Assembly: GCA_001695595.3 (NCBI GenBank) | Contig: MBPM02000005.1 | Coordinates: forward strand, 1,426,001 to 1,490,000 | Origin: Plasmopara viticola | Lineage: Eukaryota; Oomycota; Peronosporomycetes; Peronosporales; Peronosporaceae | Reading direction: 5' to 3' | DNA length: 64,000 nucleotides | Made by a program: the position numbers and the translations under genes | Notes under the pieces: model-generated | Seen by the model: the letters and a program-made list of their open reading frames with translations, nothing else | Database searches by the model: none | What the model was told of the DNA's origin: nothing | In this document: positions 1 to 11,000 of the stretch, piece after piece | How positions within the stretch are numbered: position 1 is the stretch's first letter | Layout of the letters: each line of letters opens with the position of its first letter

Positions 1-547
1 GAAATTAGAGTTTTTGCTATGTTGAGTTTAACAATGATGAATGATAAGCGGAGTGATGGCAAGTTATGTTGATTGCATGTTTAATGCTATGAAGGGAGTG
101 TCTCCAAGCTGCGTCGTAATCGACATGATTTTGTCAGCTACGAGGCGATCAGATTATACTTAATCAACCCTCTTGCATATAACGTCTCTAGTCTCAGCTT
201 AAATGCTTTAAAGCGTCACTTGGTAGGTCAATGAGATTTGCAAACTTGCACCCACATTGACTACCAGTTTGTAATCAATTACCGATAAATAAATCACTTG
301 CGATAGTCCTCCTCAAAAATACATCTGTTTTAAAAAATTTAAAATTGATTGTCCCATAGGGGTCATTAATATCCGGACGATTCTTTTTCAAACCCTGCGG
401 CTATTCCATAATGCTTTGTAAAAAACCAAAGTCGTAAAGACACGGTCCACATGGTTTCTCAGTCTCAATCTTGACAATCTATGCGTTTTCTTCGGCACTA
501 GACCCATGCAGCGCACCACCGACATGATGACTCCCATCACCAAGTCA
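1..547. other. AT-rich non-coding stretch upstream of first peroxidase-like gene
   Basis: I see no supportable gene here. The sequence is AT-rich with frequent stops in every frame. A short minus-strand ORF near 388-579 overlaps the promoter of the following gene and has no recognisable features. Confidence 0.6.
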
Positions 548-563
548 GGCCATTCCCCATTTC
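548..563 (+). promoter_or_regulatory. Inr/FPR-like core promoter of the first peroxidase-like gene
   Basis: The 16 bases ggccattccccatttc match 13 of 16 positions of the oomycete Inr-plus-flanking-promoter-region consensus (GCTCATTYYNCAWTTT). They end 33 bases before the ATG at 597, the usual distance for a transcription start in oomycetes. The consensus is established knowledge; use of this site is inferred. Confidence 0.6.
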
Positions 564-596
564 GCATCGAAAACGTCAAAACCCCTCTTTTTTCAA

Positions 597-1367
597 ATGC
601 TTCGCGCTACTGTCGTCACTGCCATCGCTTTCGTTGCTTTCAAGGACACTTCGGTCGTCCATGCTCAAGATGATTCAAAACCAATGACATCGTCGGAGCT
701 CAAAGTTGGCGACTATTTCAAACCCAGTGGGGACCAAGTGTCGGGCGTGGTCGACAACAATGCTCCATTCCGTCGTGCTCCATGCCCCGGTTTCAACGTG
801 CTCGCCAACCACGGATATCTATCGCGCGACGGCCAGAACATTGAAAAAGCGGCGCTGGCCGCTGTCTTCAAGAATGTTTACAACGTTGCCGAGGAGTGGA
901 CGAACGCGCAACTTGGTCGTTTCCCAGACGTCTTTAACCTCGACTTTGTCAGTCGAAACGACCGAGATGCGTCGTTCGCGCGCGATGATCGCTACTTTGG
1001 TCGCGATCCAGCTGAAGTGAACGTGACCCTCGCCCAAAACTTTCTCGACCGTGCGGACGCCGATGGAAAGATCACGCTGGCCACCGTTGCCCATGCGCGC
1101 ATGGACTATGGGGCCATGTGCAAGGCCAGTAACCCAGAGTGCAACTTTAACGTCACGGTCCAGGCGACGGCGTTCCGTCAGGCGGCTCTGTTGCTGACGG
1201 TCTTTGGTCAGACGGACTACATCTTGGCTGAGCACGCAAAGTCGTTTATGGTCGACGAAAAGTTTCCAAACGACTTTGTGAAGTCCGAGGTTTCCATGAC
1301 GACCGCGTCTTTGAACACGACAATCAAGCGACTCGTCGAAGCGGCCAATGTTACGGCACTCATGTAG
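597..1367 (+). CDS. Secreted heme-thiolate peroxidase-like protein (chloroperoxidase/peroxygenase family), copy 1
   Basis: This is an intronless 256-residue protein. Residues 1-23 form a signal peptide with a likely cleavage after VHA, so the enzyme should be extracellular. Residues 57-85 hold the family signature, with Pro62-Cys63-Pro64 (Cys63 would be the proximal heme-iron ligand) followed by a conserved FNVLANHGYLSRDG block. In this family an acidic distal motif, EHD or EGD, lies about 60 residues later. Here the aligned residues are Asp122-Arg123-Asp124, followed by ASFARDD. NPEC near 179-182, the Cys175/Cys182 pair and a DEKFP stretch at 220-224 match the family's C-terminal half, where the catalytic Glu of the ERLP-like motif would be Glu221. 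Sequons occur at Asn142, 185, 240 and 251. The family oxidises or halogenates organic substrates with hydrogen peroxide. Activity and substrate are unknown because the distal motif is altered. The gene converges on the 16-Cys gene 370 bases downstream. Confidence 0.92.
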   Translation: MLRATVVTAIAFVAFKDTSVVHAQDDSKPMTSSELKVGDYFKPSGDQVSGVVDNNAPFRRAPCPGFNVLANHGYLSRDGQNIEKAALAAVFKNVYNVAEEWTNAQLGRFPDVFNLDFVSRNDRDASFARDDRYFGRDPAEVNVTLAQNFLDRADADGKITLATVAHARMDYGAMCKASNPECNFNVTVQATAFRQAALLLTVFGQTDYILAEHAKSFMVDEKFPNDFVKSEVSMTTASLNTTIKRLVEAANVTALM

Positions 1368-1737
1368 AGAGAGTTGCATCCTAAATATGTTGCTTTTTTA
1401 CTTCTTTGTTTCTTAAAGTTGCTAGAAAAGTATGTAACTGAAACGCAAAGACGTGTTGCCGATGTAGCGCAAGAAAAGCAATGGAATCTATTGAAAGCAA
1501 CTCAAGCACATGCTTACGGCGCTAGACGAGTTGTGTGTGTACTGATTCTATAAAAGCACCTACAGTTTTTTCAGGCCTTCTTTGAGAAGGGTACTGAAAA
1601 AACACTATTACAATACACAGGGATACAATCTATGTACCTCTTAGAGCAATCGAAGCCTAGCATAAACTTAAAGTGCTGGAACTTTTCAGGCTATGTTTGT
1701 CAACCGTATCCATCGCTGGTCTCAATCAACTCGACGC
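1368..1737. other. Convergent intergenic spacer of cassette 1
   Basis: This spacer lies between the stop codons of the peroxidase-like gene (+) and the 16-Cys gene (-). It must contain both 3' ends. The only distinct structure is the hairpin at 1565-1603. Confidence 0.7.
1565..1603. terminator. Hairpin in convergent spacer, possible shared 3'-end structure
   Basis: A ten-base arm, gttttttcag (1565-1574), is complementary to ctgaaaaaac (1594-1603). A nested arm, ccttct (1576-1581), pairs with agaagg (1585-1590). The T-run on one strand and A-run on the other would serve transcripts from either side. A role in 3'-end formation or as an antisense barrier is inference, and no similar hairpin is seen in the spacer of cassette 2. 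Confidence 0.35.
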
Positions 1738-2301
1738 TCACGAAAAGTAAGGTTTCTGTCCACACTCCACTCCACCTTGCTGGAGATAATGGCAGTATTC
1801 GTCCTCGGGACACGCCGCGGTCCCGTTACTACAACACGTCGCTCCGTTGGCATCGTCCACTGCATCAGACGGTGCACAAACGCAGTTTTCGCTTGGTCCG
1901 TGCAGACAGAGACACGAAAACTCTCTCTTGCAGACTGGCGGATCCCCCATCTTCCTGTTGAGCTCTGCTGCCGGGTCGCACGTGGCCCACGGCGCAACAG
2001 CCGTCTCTTCGATCAAAAATGGATTGTCCTGCATCGTCTTAGGATCATAAATCAAACACGATGGCGGTTTGGCGAACATTTCCTGGCCAGATTCCATTCT
2101 GCAAACAAAGTTCTTGCTAGCGCACATTGGAAGAGTGTGGCCGAGATAGTCGCACTCGTCTCCATCTGCTACGACGTGAACAAAGTACTTGACGTTAGGC
2201 TGAGTGACGGGATTTTGACAGACGGCTGCTTTATTCTTAGGAGCAGCCGATGGTGAGGCTGCTAGACTCGATGCTACAGCTACGAGGGTTAGTAGCTGCA
2301 T
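1738..2301 (-). CDS. Secreted 16-cysteine protein, copy 1
   Basis: This is an intronless 187-residue protein. The start at 2301 is preferred over an in-frame upstream ATG at 2355 because it opens directly into a signal peptide (MQLLTLVAVASSLAA) and gives exactly the length of the paralogue at 13927. The mature part contains 16 cysteines, all conserved in the paralogue, which suggests up to eight disulfides and an extracellular location. The middle block, DPKTMQDNPFLIEETAVAPW, is almost invariant between copies and has no cysteine. The C-terminal half has the C-x-C pairs FSCLC and CVC, a CC pair, and a closing CHYLQQGGVECG block. I do not recognise the family. An apoplastic effector, inhibitor or structural wall protein would all be possible. 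It lies tail-to-tail with the peroxidase-like gene. Confidence 0.85.
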   Translation of the reverse strand: MQLLTLVAVASSLAASPSAAPKNKAAVCQNPVTQPNVKYFVHVVADGDECDYLGHTLPMCASKNFVCRMESGQEMFAKPPSCLIYDPKTMQDNPFLIEETAVAPWATCDPAAELNRKMGDPPVCKREFSCLCLHGPSENCVCAPSDAVDDANGATCCSNGTAACPEDEYCHYLQQGGVECGQKPYFS

Positions 2302-2356
2302 CGTCTCGTGTGAAGTTTCAGGTATGAAGAGTTCGTGTTTGGGTCGTCTGTGCATA

Positions 2357-2366
2357 CCGGTATCGG
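2357..2366 (-). promoter_or_regulatory. Conserved palindromic motif upstream of 16-Cys gene copy 1
   Basis: On the minus strand the bases are ccgataccgg, starting exactly 65 bases before the ATG at 2301. The other 16-Cys gene has ccgatatcgg at the identical distance, while the rest of the two 5' flanks has diverged. It is probably a transcription-factor site, by inference. Confidence 0.5.
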
Positions 2367-3675
2367 TATCACAAATCGTAAGGTTAATCTAAGTCAAAAC
2401 TCGAATTTGCATTAAACATTAAACTTATGTAAACTTTGTCCAGATTATTCTTTATATCGATCTGGGAAAACAACGAGGAGACCACGTTGCATCCCTTCAC
2501 TCATCAGCTACTTCGCCCCTATCACGCTTTGGCACGAGGGTCGGCAAACTTTTGCCGTGGCGGCGCATGACTAGCGTTGAAATGAGCAACGCGTCGAACA
2601 TAGCGATACTATTTATGATAGCAAATCGTTTGGCAAATATCTCTACAGTCATAATCCACTTCTCTTAGTAACATTCGGCCGGCGCAGTCAAGCATAATTC
2701 TGTAAAAACTTTGATGGCCAAAAACGAATTTGCACTTTTGCACGATGCAACTACTAGGCACAGGAATGGTATCGCGCAGTGTATCGATGGTCTCGAGCAT
2801 TGCGAGCAGTTTCGAACGACTCGCTTTCCCGTATTGCCTAAACCACAGTTTCTATGACTAGATGAAAAGATTTGCAGCACTTCGTGAGTATCACATCTAA
2901 GTAATTGGTAAAGATTAACATAGGTTTACGTGGTAGTGCTTGATTTCAGACTTTCACACCCACCTGTCGCAGGACGTGTCAATATCTTTGCTTTAATGTC
3001 AGCAGCAGCAATGATTCGTGCCTTGCATGATCAAGCACTTGACTCATGGATACACCAGAGATGTTACGACATTGTAGTCAATCCTCGTGATACCAAAAAC
3101 ACTAATTGGAGAATTGAATGAAAGTGTCGGGGTGATCAGAGCAGCAGTGGAGCAAAGGTTTCAACACTTGCCCTACCTCTTCGAAAACGACCATGAATGA
3201 AACGAAATTTTCAGCAAGAGAGTCCACGACCTAAATGAACTCCATATCATCTCCGAGTTCGACGACGAGTTTGCAAAGGATGGTACGGGGTCTTCTAAGT
3301 AATCACGACGTTTGCATGACGTTGTGAGCAATAATTAAAGTTTTCACGCTGTCGTTGGCAGAGACGGAATCAAGCAAAGCGTGATGCCTGCTGTTAACGA
3401 CGACTGTATTGAGAAAGAAGAGCCAATTTGACGTACTTTGGCGAGCTTCACTACGAAACAATAAATTGTGTCAAGCCAATAAAATGTCTATTACAACGGT
3501 AATTACCGAAGCTTTACCAATACTTCAAGCTCAAATTATGCGTCTCACAATGGCGTCATAGCGTTCGATGGGTCGATGAAAGGTGCCTTCATAACAAGTG
3601 CTCTTATGCAATAAGATAGGTCTAGGAAGTGACCTTTGCTGTGAGTTTATTAACTCGTTCTCTTTAATGCTTGCG
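2367..3675. other. Non-coding stretch
   Basis: I see no supportable gene. A GC-rich patch near 2515-2610 stands out from the AT-rich surroundings and may be a worn repeat. The short ORFs here lack signal peptides, domains and sensible promoters. Confidence 0.5.
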
Positions 3676-4235
3676 TCAGTAGTAACCTCGTTCACTGCCA
3701 CTGCAAGCACCATGACCTCTCGTCCTCCAAATTGTATAGACAACATTCAATGCACCAGTAACGAGAGCGACAATCCATCCATTGTGCTTGGCTACAAATT
3801 TCAGTGCCTGTTCCTTCCTACTCGGTATCTGCAACAAAAAGACATGAGTCGACTCTCTATCCACACTCCATACGACGAAAATGTGTACATTGCACGAATC
3901 CTCTCATGGAAACTTATCCTCACCTTGTACTTTAATCGAAGTGGTTTGTCAGCCGTCCATCTAGCTGCATCAGCCGCCGTCACACGCTGATGCTGCGCCA
4001 AATTCTCCTCTTCAAAGCCACGAAAACTTGCGTGTTTGAACTTTGGGTCTTTAAAAGCTACAGTCACCAATTTGCGCAGAGTTGTACCGACTGGAACTTT
4101 CACTAGCTGGGCAATGCCATTGTAGTCGCGCACATATACAAGGACCGTTTCCGGTTCGTCGATCGAAGTCATTGGGCTGATTGATAGGGTATGAGATGTA
4201 CGATGTGTTGCTTCAGTAGCGCCATACGTCGCCAT
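3676..4235 (-). CDS. Two-exon gene: small protein with possible ubiquitin-like body and C-terminal membrane segment
   Basis: The proposed exons are 4235-3924 and 3828-3676, separated by a 95-base intron (3923-3829) with donor GTGAGG and acceptor TTGCAG, phase 0. This gives 154 residues. A start at the ATG at 4172, giving 133 residues, is also possible. Residues 30-104 (VLVYVRDYNGIAQLVKVPVG and what follows) alternate strands and turns like a ubiquitin-like fold. That is an impression, not a family match, and there is no LFLAK motif of crinkler effectors. Exon 2 encodes a basic stretch and then a hydrophobic segment (WIVALVTGALNVVYTIW, about residues 122-138), possibly a tail anchor. The splice model is supported by a decayed inverted copy just upstream in which similarity resumes at the equivalent of exon 2. 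The donor is not the ideal GTRNGT. The function is unknown. Confidence 0.55.
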
Positions 4236-4598
4236 GTCTTGGTGGAGCAATTTGAATGTTCTATAATAAATTCTCCGTTCTTTCTTCAAAGACGCACTGT
4301 GAAGTATGATATCTCTTTCGTTAAACTAGTATTAAACTGTTACGATATTAGTTTTTATGCAGCCTACAGTAATACAATTAGTTGACACAAGATAAGTCAA
4401 GCAAGTCAAACAATTGAATAAACTATTAGTTGTACAAGACACTTATGTAATTTCTCAAATGGTAGATATTATGTCATTAAAGGATATATATTTAAGCAAA
4501 GAATTTTAGAATTCATTTCCGGTTGCTTAACCAAGACACCACGTAAGTCTCGAGAGGTTTCTCTTTCGATCAGCCCGCAAACATAGTCAAAGTATTTT

Positions 4599-5090
4599 CG
4601 ACCGACTTAGAGAGTACGATTTTTGTGTATGTGCGCGACTATAATGGCATCGCCAAGCTAGTGAAAGCTCCAGTCGGTATAACTCTGCGCAAATTGGTGA
4701 CTGTGGCATTCAAAGACATAAAGTTCAAAAACGCAAATTAAATTGGCTTTGAAGGTTGCAATCTGTTGCGGCATCAATTTGTGACGATAGCTGATGTAAA
4801 TAGATGGACGATTGACAATCCACTCAAATTAGAGCACGAGGTGAGGACAAATTTCCGGATCAGGATTTGTGCAATGTACTTATTAACGTCGTATGTAGTT
4901 TGGATAGAAAGTCGAATCATATCTTAATCTCTGATTATTGCAGAAATCGAGTTAGGAGGAACATGCATGAATAGTTTTAGTCACGCGTAATAAATGGATC
5001 GTTGCTCTCGTCACTGGGGCTGCAAATGCTGTGTATACAACAGGGACAACGAGTGGTCATGCCAGTCCTTGCTGAGTGAAGCGAAAAGAC
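4599..5090 (+). pseudogene. Inverted, decayed copy of the two-exon gene
   Basis: Read on the plus strand, 4612-4840 translates to a close relative of exon 1 of the gene at 3676-4235 (it keeps VYVRDYNGIA and TLRKLVTVAFKD). It carries an in-frame TAA at 4739-4741, and GTA stands where the internal ATG of the parent lies. The intron equivalent is 4841-4943, which still begins gtgagg and ends cag. The exon 2 equivalent follows to about 5090 and keeps the WIVALVTGA block among frameshifts. Similarity also reaches upstream (accaagaca in both flanks). The two copies are head-to-head. Confidence 0.75.
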
Positions 5091-8000
5091 TAGTTGCAGC
5101 GGTAGCGAGTGATATTAGATGGTACGGACGTAATGACTAACAAAAAAGAGTTGATCTTGTATGAAAAACAAACACGAACTATTTATGACTGATGCTCATG
5201 GACACTACCGGTAAGAAAAGTTGGAATACGCCATGGCTTGGCTGTGAGTTGATTTCCTACCGTCACAAAGCTTTTGCGTTCGTGACAAATGTGACCTTAA
5301 TTCAAATGTTCGACCATCATTTAATAATTTTCACGCACGCTCGTTACAAACTTAAGTGCACCACATCTAACAAGCAGTCCAACTTTCATCATTATACCAT
5401 CGCGAGCCAAAGTGTTTGCCAGAATGCTGGAGTCGGGCTGAGCGTTAACGTTGTAGCTGTAATTTTTACCGGCAAATTGTTTGAGATCTTTAGTTCAGTA
5501 GTCACATCTAGAATAATGTACGTGATCAATCACTTGGCGAAATAACATGAGCCATTGTTCCGTCTTAAAGCTCGCTGGACAGGGTCTCCGATATTTTTAT
5601 AGTCATCAGCAGCAGCTAAAAAATATTTTTACATCCCTTGAGAAGAGAATGAGGTTGTTAAATTTTATAACCACAAAGTCAGCACAACGATTCCACAACG
5701 CTGGCGGACGGCATGCAAAAGTCGAGCCCGTATCGTTCTCTGTAAACTCGTCATTATACCGTTGTGGCAAATTTCGTGATCTTTGTTTCTTTTTGCTCCA
5801 ATTCTTTTTCTAAGCTTGATGGTTCTTCGTATTGATATCACCGCTTTGACAGGCTGAGCGATTATCTTGACCACTTTGTATGCATCTAGTATTTTGTTAG
5901 CTTTAGGTATGCGCTAGTGTATAGAGACAATCAAGCACTCAGGAATTGCTATCGATACGCTAGCTAAGCACTTACAAAGCTAACGCGAAACATCTTTGAG
6001 CAATTCAGGCAAGATCGCCCTGTGCTCTCTCATCAATCGCTTTATTTTCAGATTTGAGCAGCCATGATCATGAGTCTTACCATTTGCAATAAACGCGCGT
6101 CTGAAGGCAATCTAACACTGTTTCAACAGAACCTTGTCACTTCGTCCACGTCTGCGACATTGGCTTTTCGGAAGGAATGATTTACATTAGCCAAGACTGC
6201 TTACAGCAAGGGTAAACACTTTGAATATGGTAGGTGTAGAGAATTAGGATCCAGCGAAAAAGTAATATATGGTCTGACGACTGCAGCTCAGTACATTAGC
6301 AGAACATTTAAGATATCTATGCTACAAAGAATAATTTTATATGTGTGAAAGTAATGTAGGTCTTGACAGTTAGTCCGAATCAAACTTTTGAATCAGAGGG
6401 GTAGTCAGTCGTATTATATTTAGCTATAGAACGACGGTCCGAGATATGAACTCAATTTTTTTTCTTGACAACGACTACGAAAGTCTGCACTGGTTATCGA
6501 TATAAACCTGAGTGTTATAAACAAATTCTCTGAAAGGATGGAGCTGTATACTTATCGGTGATTAAGCAGACAATCTTTGATTGCTCTAGGACATTTAGTT
6601 CCATAAGGGGCCAGAGCGATCAAGACCTTGCAGAAGCATGCTTGAGCTTTAAGAACGTTATGTTAAAGCGTCAAAGCACAAGATTAAAAAGACGTCTGCG
6701 CAAGAAAAAATCATTTAAGAAGGGTGTTCCACTAAGCCGAGGCCACTGGCGATAAGCGCGAATTTCTTTAAAGGAAAGGTAGGGTGAAAGTCTTGTTCCG
6801 AGTAGTAGAAGTCGATATGACAATGAAGTCTTTGTTGTTGCCTTCAGAGCAGCGAAAAGTGGCTCTGATCGTATCAAAGCCATGTGGGCGGGCACGTAAT
6901 CTGTATTTGCATGCAATGCATTGGCTGGGGCGGCGTCCTTTGAAATAAGTGTCTCTGTGAGAATTTTGATCGCGTACACTAGTTGTGCAAGAGTTGCTGC
7001 TCTTATAATGTAGAGAGCATACAATCCAAGCAAAAAATGTGAGCGAGTATAATGCAAAAAAAATGGTTGGAGCAGGAGCGGATATCAAAGCACCTATATC
7101 CCGTCAAGATTAGCACTTCCACACGATTTGCGAATTAAAAAAGATGAGGCTTTATGGCGATTTGTTAAGTGTTGCTGCTATTTGCCATAACCTAGTAATA
7201 AAATATGTTGACCCTGCTGATCGAAAGGTCATAACTCATTTTTGGAAGCAACATGCTAGCTCGCAGTCTTTTGGCCGCACGTTGGAGAATCCCTCTGTTC
7301 CTGGGATCCCAGCACCTGCCGGTGCACCAATTTCTCTATTTCATGCAAATTTAAGGTCATGGTATTTCATCGAGTGAGTTTAAATTTTTAGCTTCTTAAA
7401 ATTTTATAAAATATTTGAAGCTTTTGAAAAATAGTGAAGGTTTTGGCTGATCAGACTGGGTGCAAATCGGTTTTGTCTTTAGGCTTCTTACGATGCCGTA
7501 CAAAATCCATTAGCCAATGTCGATGCGGTGCGAAAAGCACGCATATAGCTGCCGCTAAAATTTGGCTCTATTCAGGCTATGCTTTTTGCACGCCGCGTGG
7601 TGTAGCCTTGAAGACTTCTCACGGCACGCAGAACAGGTGAGAGAACGGAAGAAGACTATGGTGTACATTTTTAAGTAATGCTTATCCAAAATGATCTCTT
7701 TATTCTCATATATTTCTTAGATAGAGAGAATAAACATTTTATACAGACAAAAACTTGCATCTACCATCGCCTACTGCGATGGTGATCTGAGTCAATAACA
7801 TCATCCGTGGAAAAGTGAAAGGTATGTCGTCTCTAGCTTCACTTTTTTTTTCAACTGTTGCAGGATCTGACAAGCCCTTAATTTTGGAAGGCGTGCATAA
7901 ACATTCATGGTCTTCCAGAATGCGACCGCTGACTATTTCTGTTCCTTCGGGGTCAAGCTGTGCGATGAATCGCAATCTTAAGACTTATAGCAGTATTATT

Positions 8001-11000
8001 TAATTGTACCCACCAAGTTGCGTATGCACTCTTTTTACTCTGTAAGCTAGACAGGACTGCACAATTTTCGGTATCCTAGAGTTAGAAACTGGTGGTACAC
8101 TATTTTTGCCCGCAAGCCTAAGGCTTCTGTCAACGGGAAACCATCCCTCACGCTTAATGTAAACGTAATTAATAAAAGACAAATAGGCGCACCCTTGACT
8201 GTTGTCAAACAAGGCGGTATTTGTCATAGCAATGACATAATGCTGAGAATCGAGAAGAAACGGATTACCGGTTGGTTGCTTCATTTTGACTGATCAAGCC
8301 AAAACTCGAGAAGGTCGCTTGGTCATCAACAGGTGACACTGCGCCATCGTCGGTCTCTATGTCTAAGGCTGCGCCAGCAACAAATGATGCATCTTAATTC
8401 AAAAGTACGTCTACCACACTTGCCCGTGTCATGGGCTGTAGATTTGAAAGAGCTCACCCATCATTAAGTCGCTTAGGTACGGAAGGATCTTTCACTCTAC
8501 CGTGACGAAGAACGTGCATTTATGCTCATCCCTTGCCTGATGGTCTACATACAACACCTTCCCGTCTTTGACATAAGGAGGAGCTGCGCGAGTACTCCAA
8601 TGTGTACTTACACCTGCTAGAGTGCGAAGAAGTCTTGAGCTAATGAAAAAACGCTGTTCGAACAGACCGTGCAACTCAAGATTACGGCTAGACAAATCCT
8701 CGGACTTACAGTCCATGCGAAGGCCTTGGGCAGAAAGGCTTATGACTTTTGAGGACAAAGACTCAGCTCTAACTGCTTATTCAATGAGGACACCCGATTC
8801 GGGTACCAGGAGCTAGTGAGGAAACAGTGAGCAAGGGGCTTCATGAAATATGTACTGCCAAATGTCACCAACTTATGAGGTATATGAAAAACCTACTGAA
8901 CAAAAACTACATGTCCGATGCAAGCTGTGGTGAAAAGCAGTAAATTTACTTATGCGTGCACCAAAAAGTTCTTTGTGGACTATTTCTTGCGTGGCATTCA
9001 AAAATACCACATAAATTTTAGTCCACCACGATTAAGCGGTGGATGCGCGCCCTCTCTCAACATTGCATTAGATTCTGCGATACTATTTTATTTGTCGTCA
9101 CAAGCAGCTTGAAGACAAGAGTGATCTGTATTACAGGGCAATTCTTGGGCATTCCCTCGTACTGTCGCCACCACGGTACAATAAAGAGTCTAGCTACGGG
9201 TTGCGTAAGTCTCCAGGGCATACTAACCCAATAACTAACTAAGTTAGACGAAGTGTTCCACATCCAAGAGCTTCAAATCTAGATTTATCGCTTGGTGGAT
9301 CAGACACAACTCACCTTTCAAGCTTCAGCCTGATACTAAGTCAGTAATCGAGTGACTCATAACGCGCAGTCAAAGCAACAAGCTTTAATACAAAATGCCA
9401 TTGCTTTTTTTAAAAGCAGGTTTCAAGCAGTCTCGCTAAGCCATTACAGCAGCACCCGCAAGTTCAGTAGGTGGAATAAGCACGCCACTTTGCAACTACA
9501 AAATGGTGCCCATGAGAGTTTTTTGTGATTCACAATGCACTTTGCACGAAAGTTTCGACTTTCTTGGCTGTCAAGAAATGCCAAAGAAGTAAGGTTTCGA
9601 CTTGGCCTTGGGCCTACTTCATGTGGAGCTAAAGATCTTGTGTGATCAAGTGTACATGCCTGAGATTGCTCTCAAAATCAGCCCTGGCGGTCAGCTGCAG
9701 CATTTTTTATCTACCCCAAACTTTTGGTGCTTTTCAATAAAACGAAAATGTTGAGGCATAACGCAAAAACTTCACTGGCCATCCATTTGCCGATGTATCA
9801 GCATAAATAGTTTGAAATCCGGCAGGAGTATTTCTTTGTAGTAATCTTCAAATTTGGCTAGCTGGCCGTTTAAAATCACATGCCTATGGACGCATTATGA
9901 GGCTAAATTCCTGATAATCAAAAAGGTCGATGGTTTACGCTGACTTATGGCCGTGAGACATACCCTATATGCCTAAGAATACTTTAAATAGGCAAATATG
10001 AGTTTTCACTCTCGTACTTGCATCCAAATGTCTTTTTCGTCTGGGGTGGATACAAACGCATCCCTTATCTTGCGAGTTATATTCAGCCGCCTTTTACAAA
10101 GTCGAATAACCATTTCCAAAAAAAAATCAATATATAAGAGACTTGAATGGTTACGATATTTAAAGCCTCTCTTGTTGTTATTGGGAGAGTCATACGCCAT
10201 CCAAAGCGTAAACAAAACGCTAAGGTGGCTTAGACTATTTAAAAAAAACGGTTTAAAAAATGTAGACACGTAAAACGCAACATTGGGTACAAACTCAATC
10301 GTAGAAAGATTCTGGCCTATCTTTGTGATGACTCAGCGCACACGCTACACAACGCAGTTAATTTCTTAGCAGATGGTTGACCCCGTCCGTAAAATATTCT
10401 GTCTGTGGACGGTCTGCTGTAGTCACAAACAAATATGTTCTCAACAGTGGAAGCACCGAATGCCAAAATGTAGAGACAAATTGTGGGTCTTTAATTGGCA
10501 CCATCGTATGGCTTCAATTAACTATATTTATAGAAAGTACTTTCCAGTAATACTGGATTGGACGGCACGCGAACACCACTATGCCCGTATTGCCTTTCAT
10601 CACCGGCAAGCAAAGACAAAGTAGAGTCTTATGAACTTTGACAGTTTGTCGATATCGGTAGATTCCGTGGAGGAGCCGATGAGTTTGACCTATGGCAGGG
10701 TTCGCAGGTCATCACCTACTCTGTACGTGTACATGTGAGGCCAACATTACATTGCGAAAAACGAAAAGCTGTTTTTTTATCTCAACTACCACTAATTGGA
10801 GCATCATGTGCCTTCAGGCTCACTTAATCACAAGTGACTCGTCACTCTCCGCTTGATTTTGAGCTCAAAGCTCGGCAATGAGTGTGGAAGTCTCACGTGT
10901 ACATCATGTCAATTTCTGCCTTTACAGCGAGAGAGTCATCGATGCGCTACTCTGCTCTCGTGGTAGTGCTCAGTATTTGTTGAAAAAGTAGAAGTGCCTC

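Noticed and set aside
2302..2355. Upstream in-frame ATG of the 16-Cys copy 1
   Set aside because: It adds 18 polar residues before the signal peptide and breaks the equal length with copy 2.
3598..3990. Plus-strand ORF of 130 codons over the two-exon gene
   Set aside because: It is a shadow on the opposite strand. The minus-strand exons are conserved in the inverted pseudogene and this frame is not.
8907..9045. Similarity to 27717-27900 (gatgcaagc, agcagta, atgcg in order)
   Set aside because: The matches are short and separated by unalignable sequence. They may be remnants of one old repeat, but this is too weak to annotate without a computed alignment.
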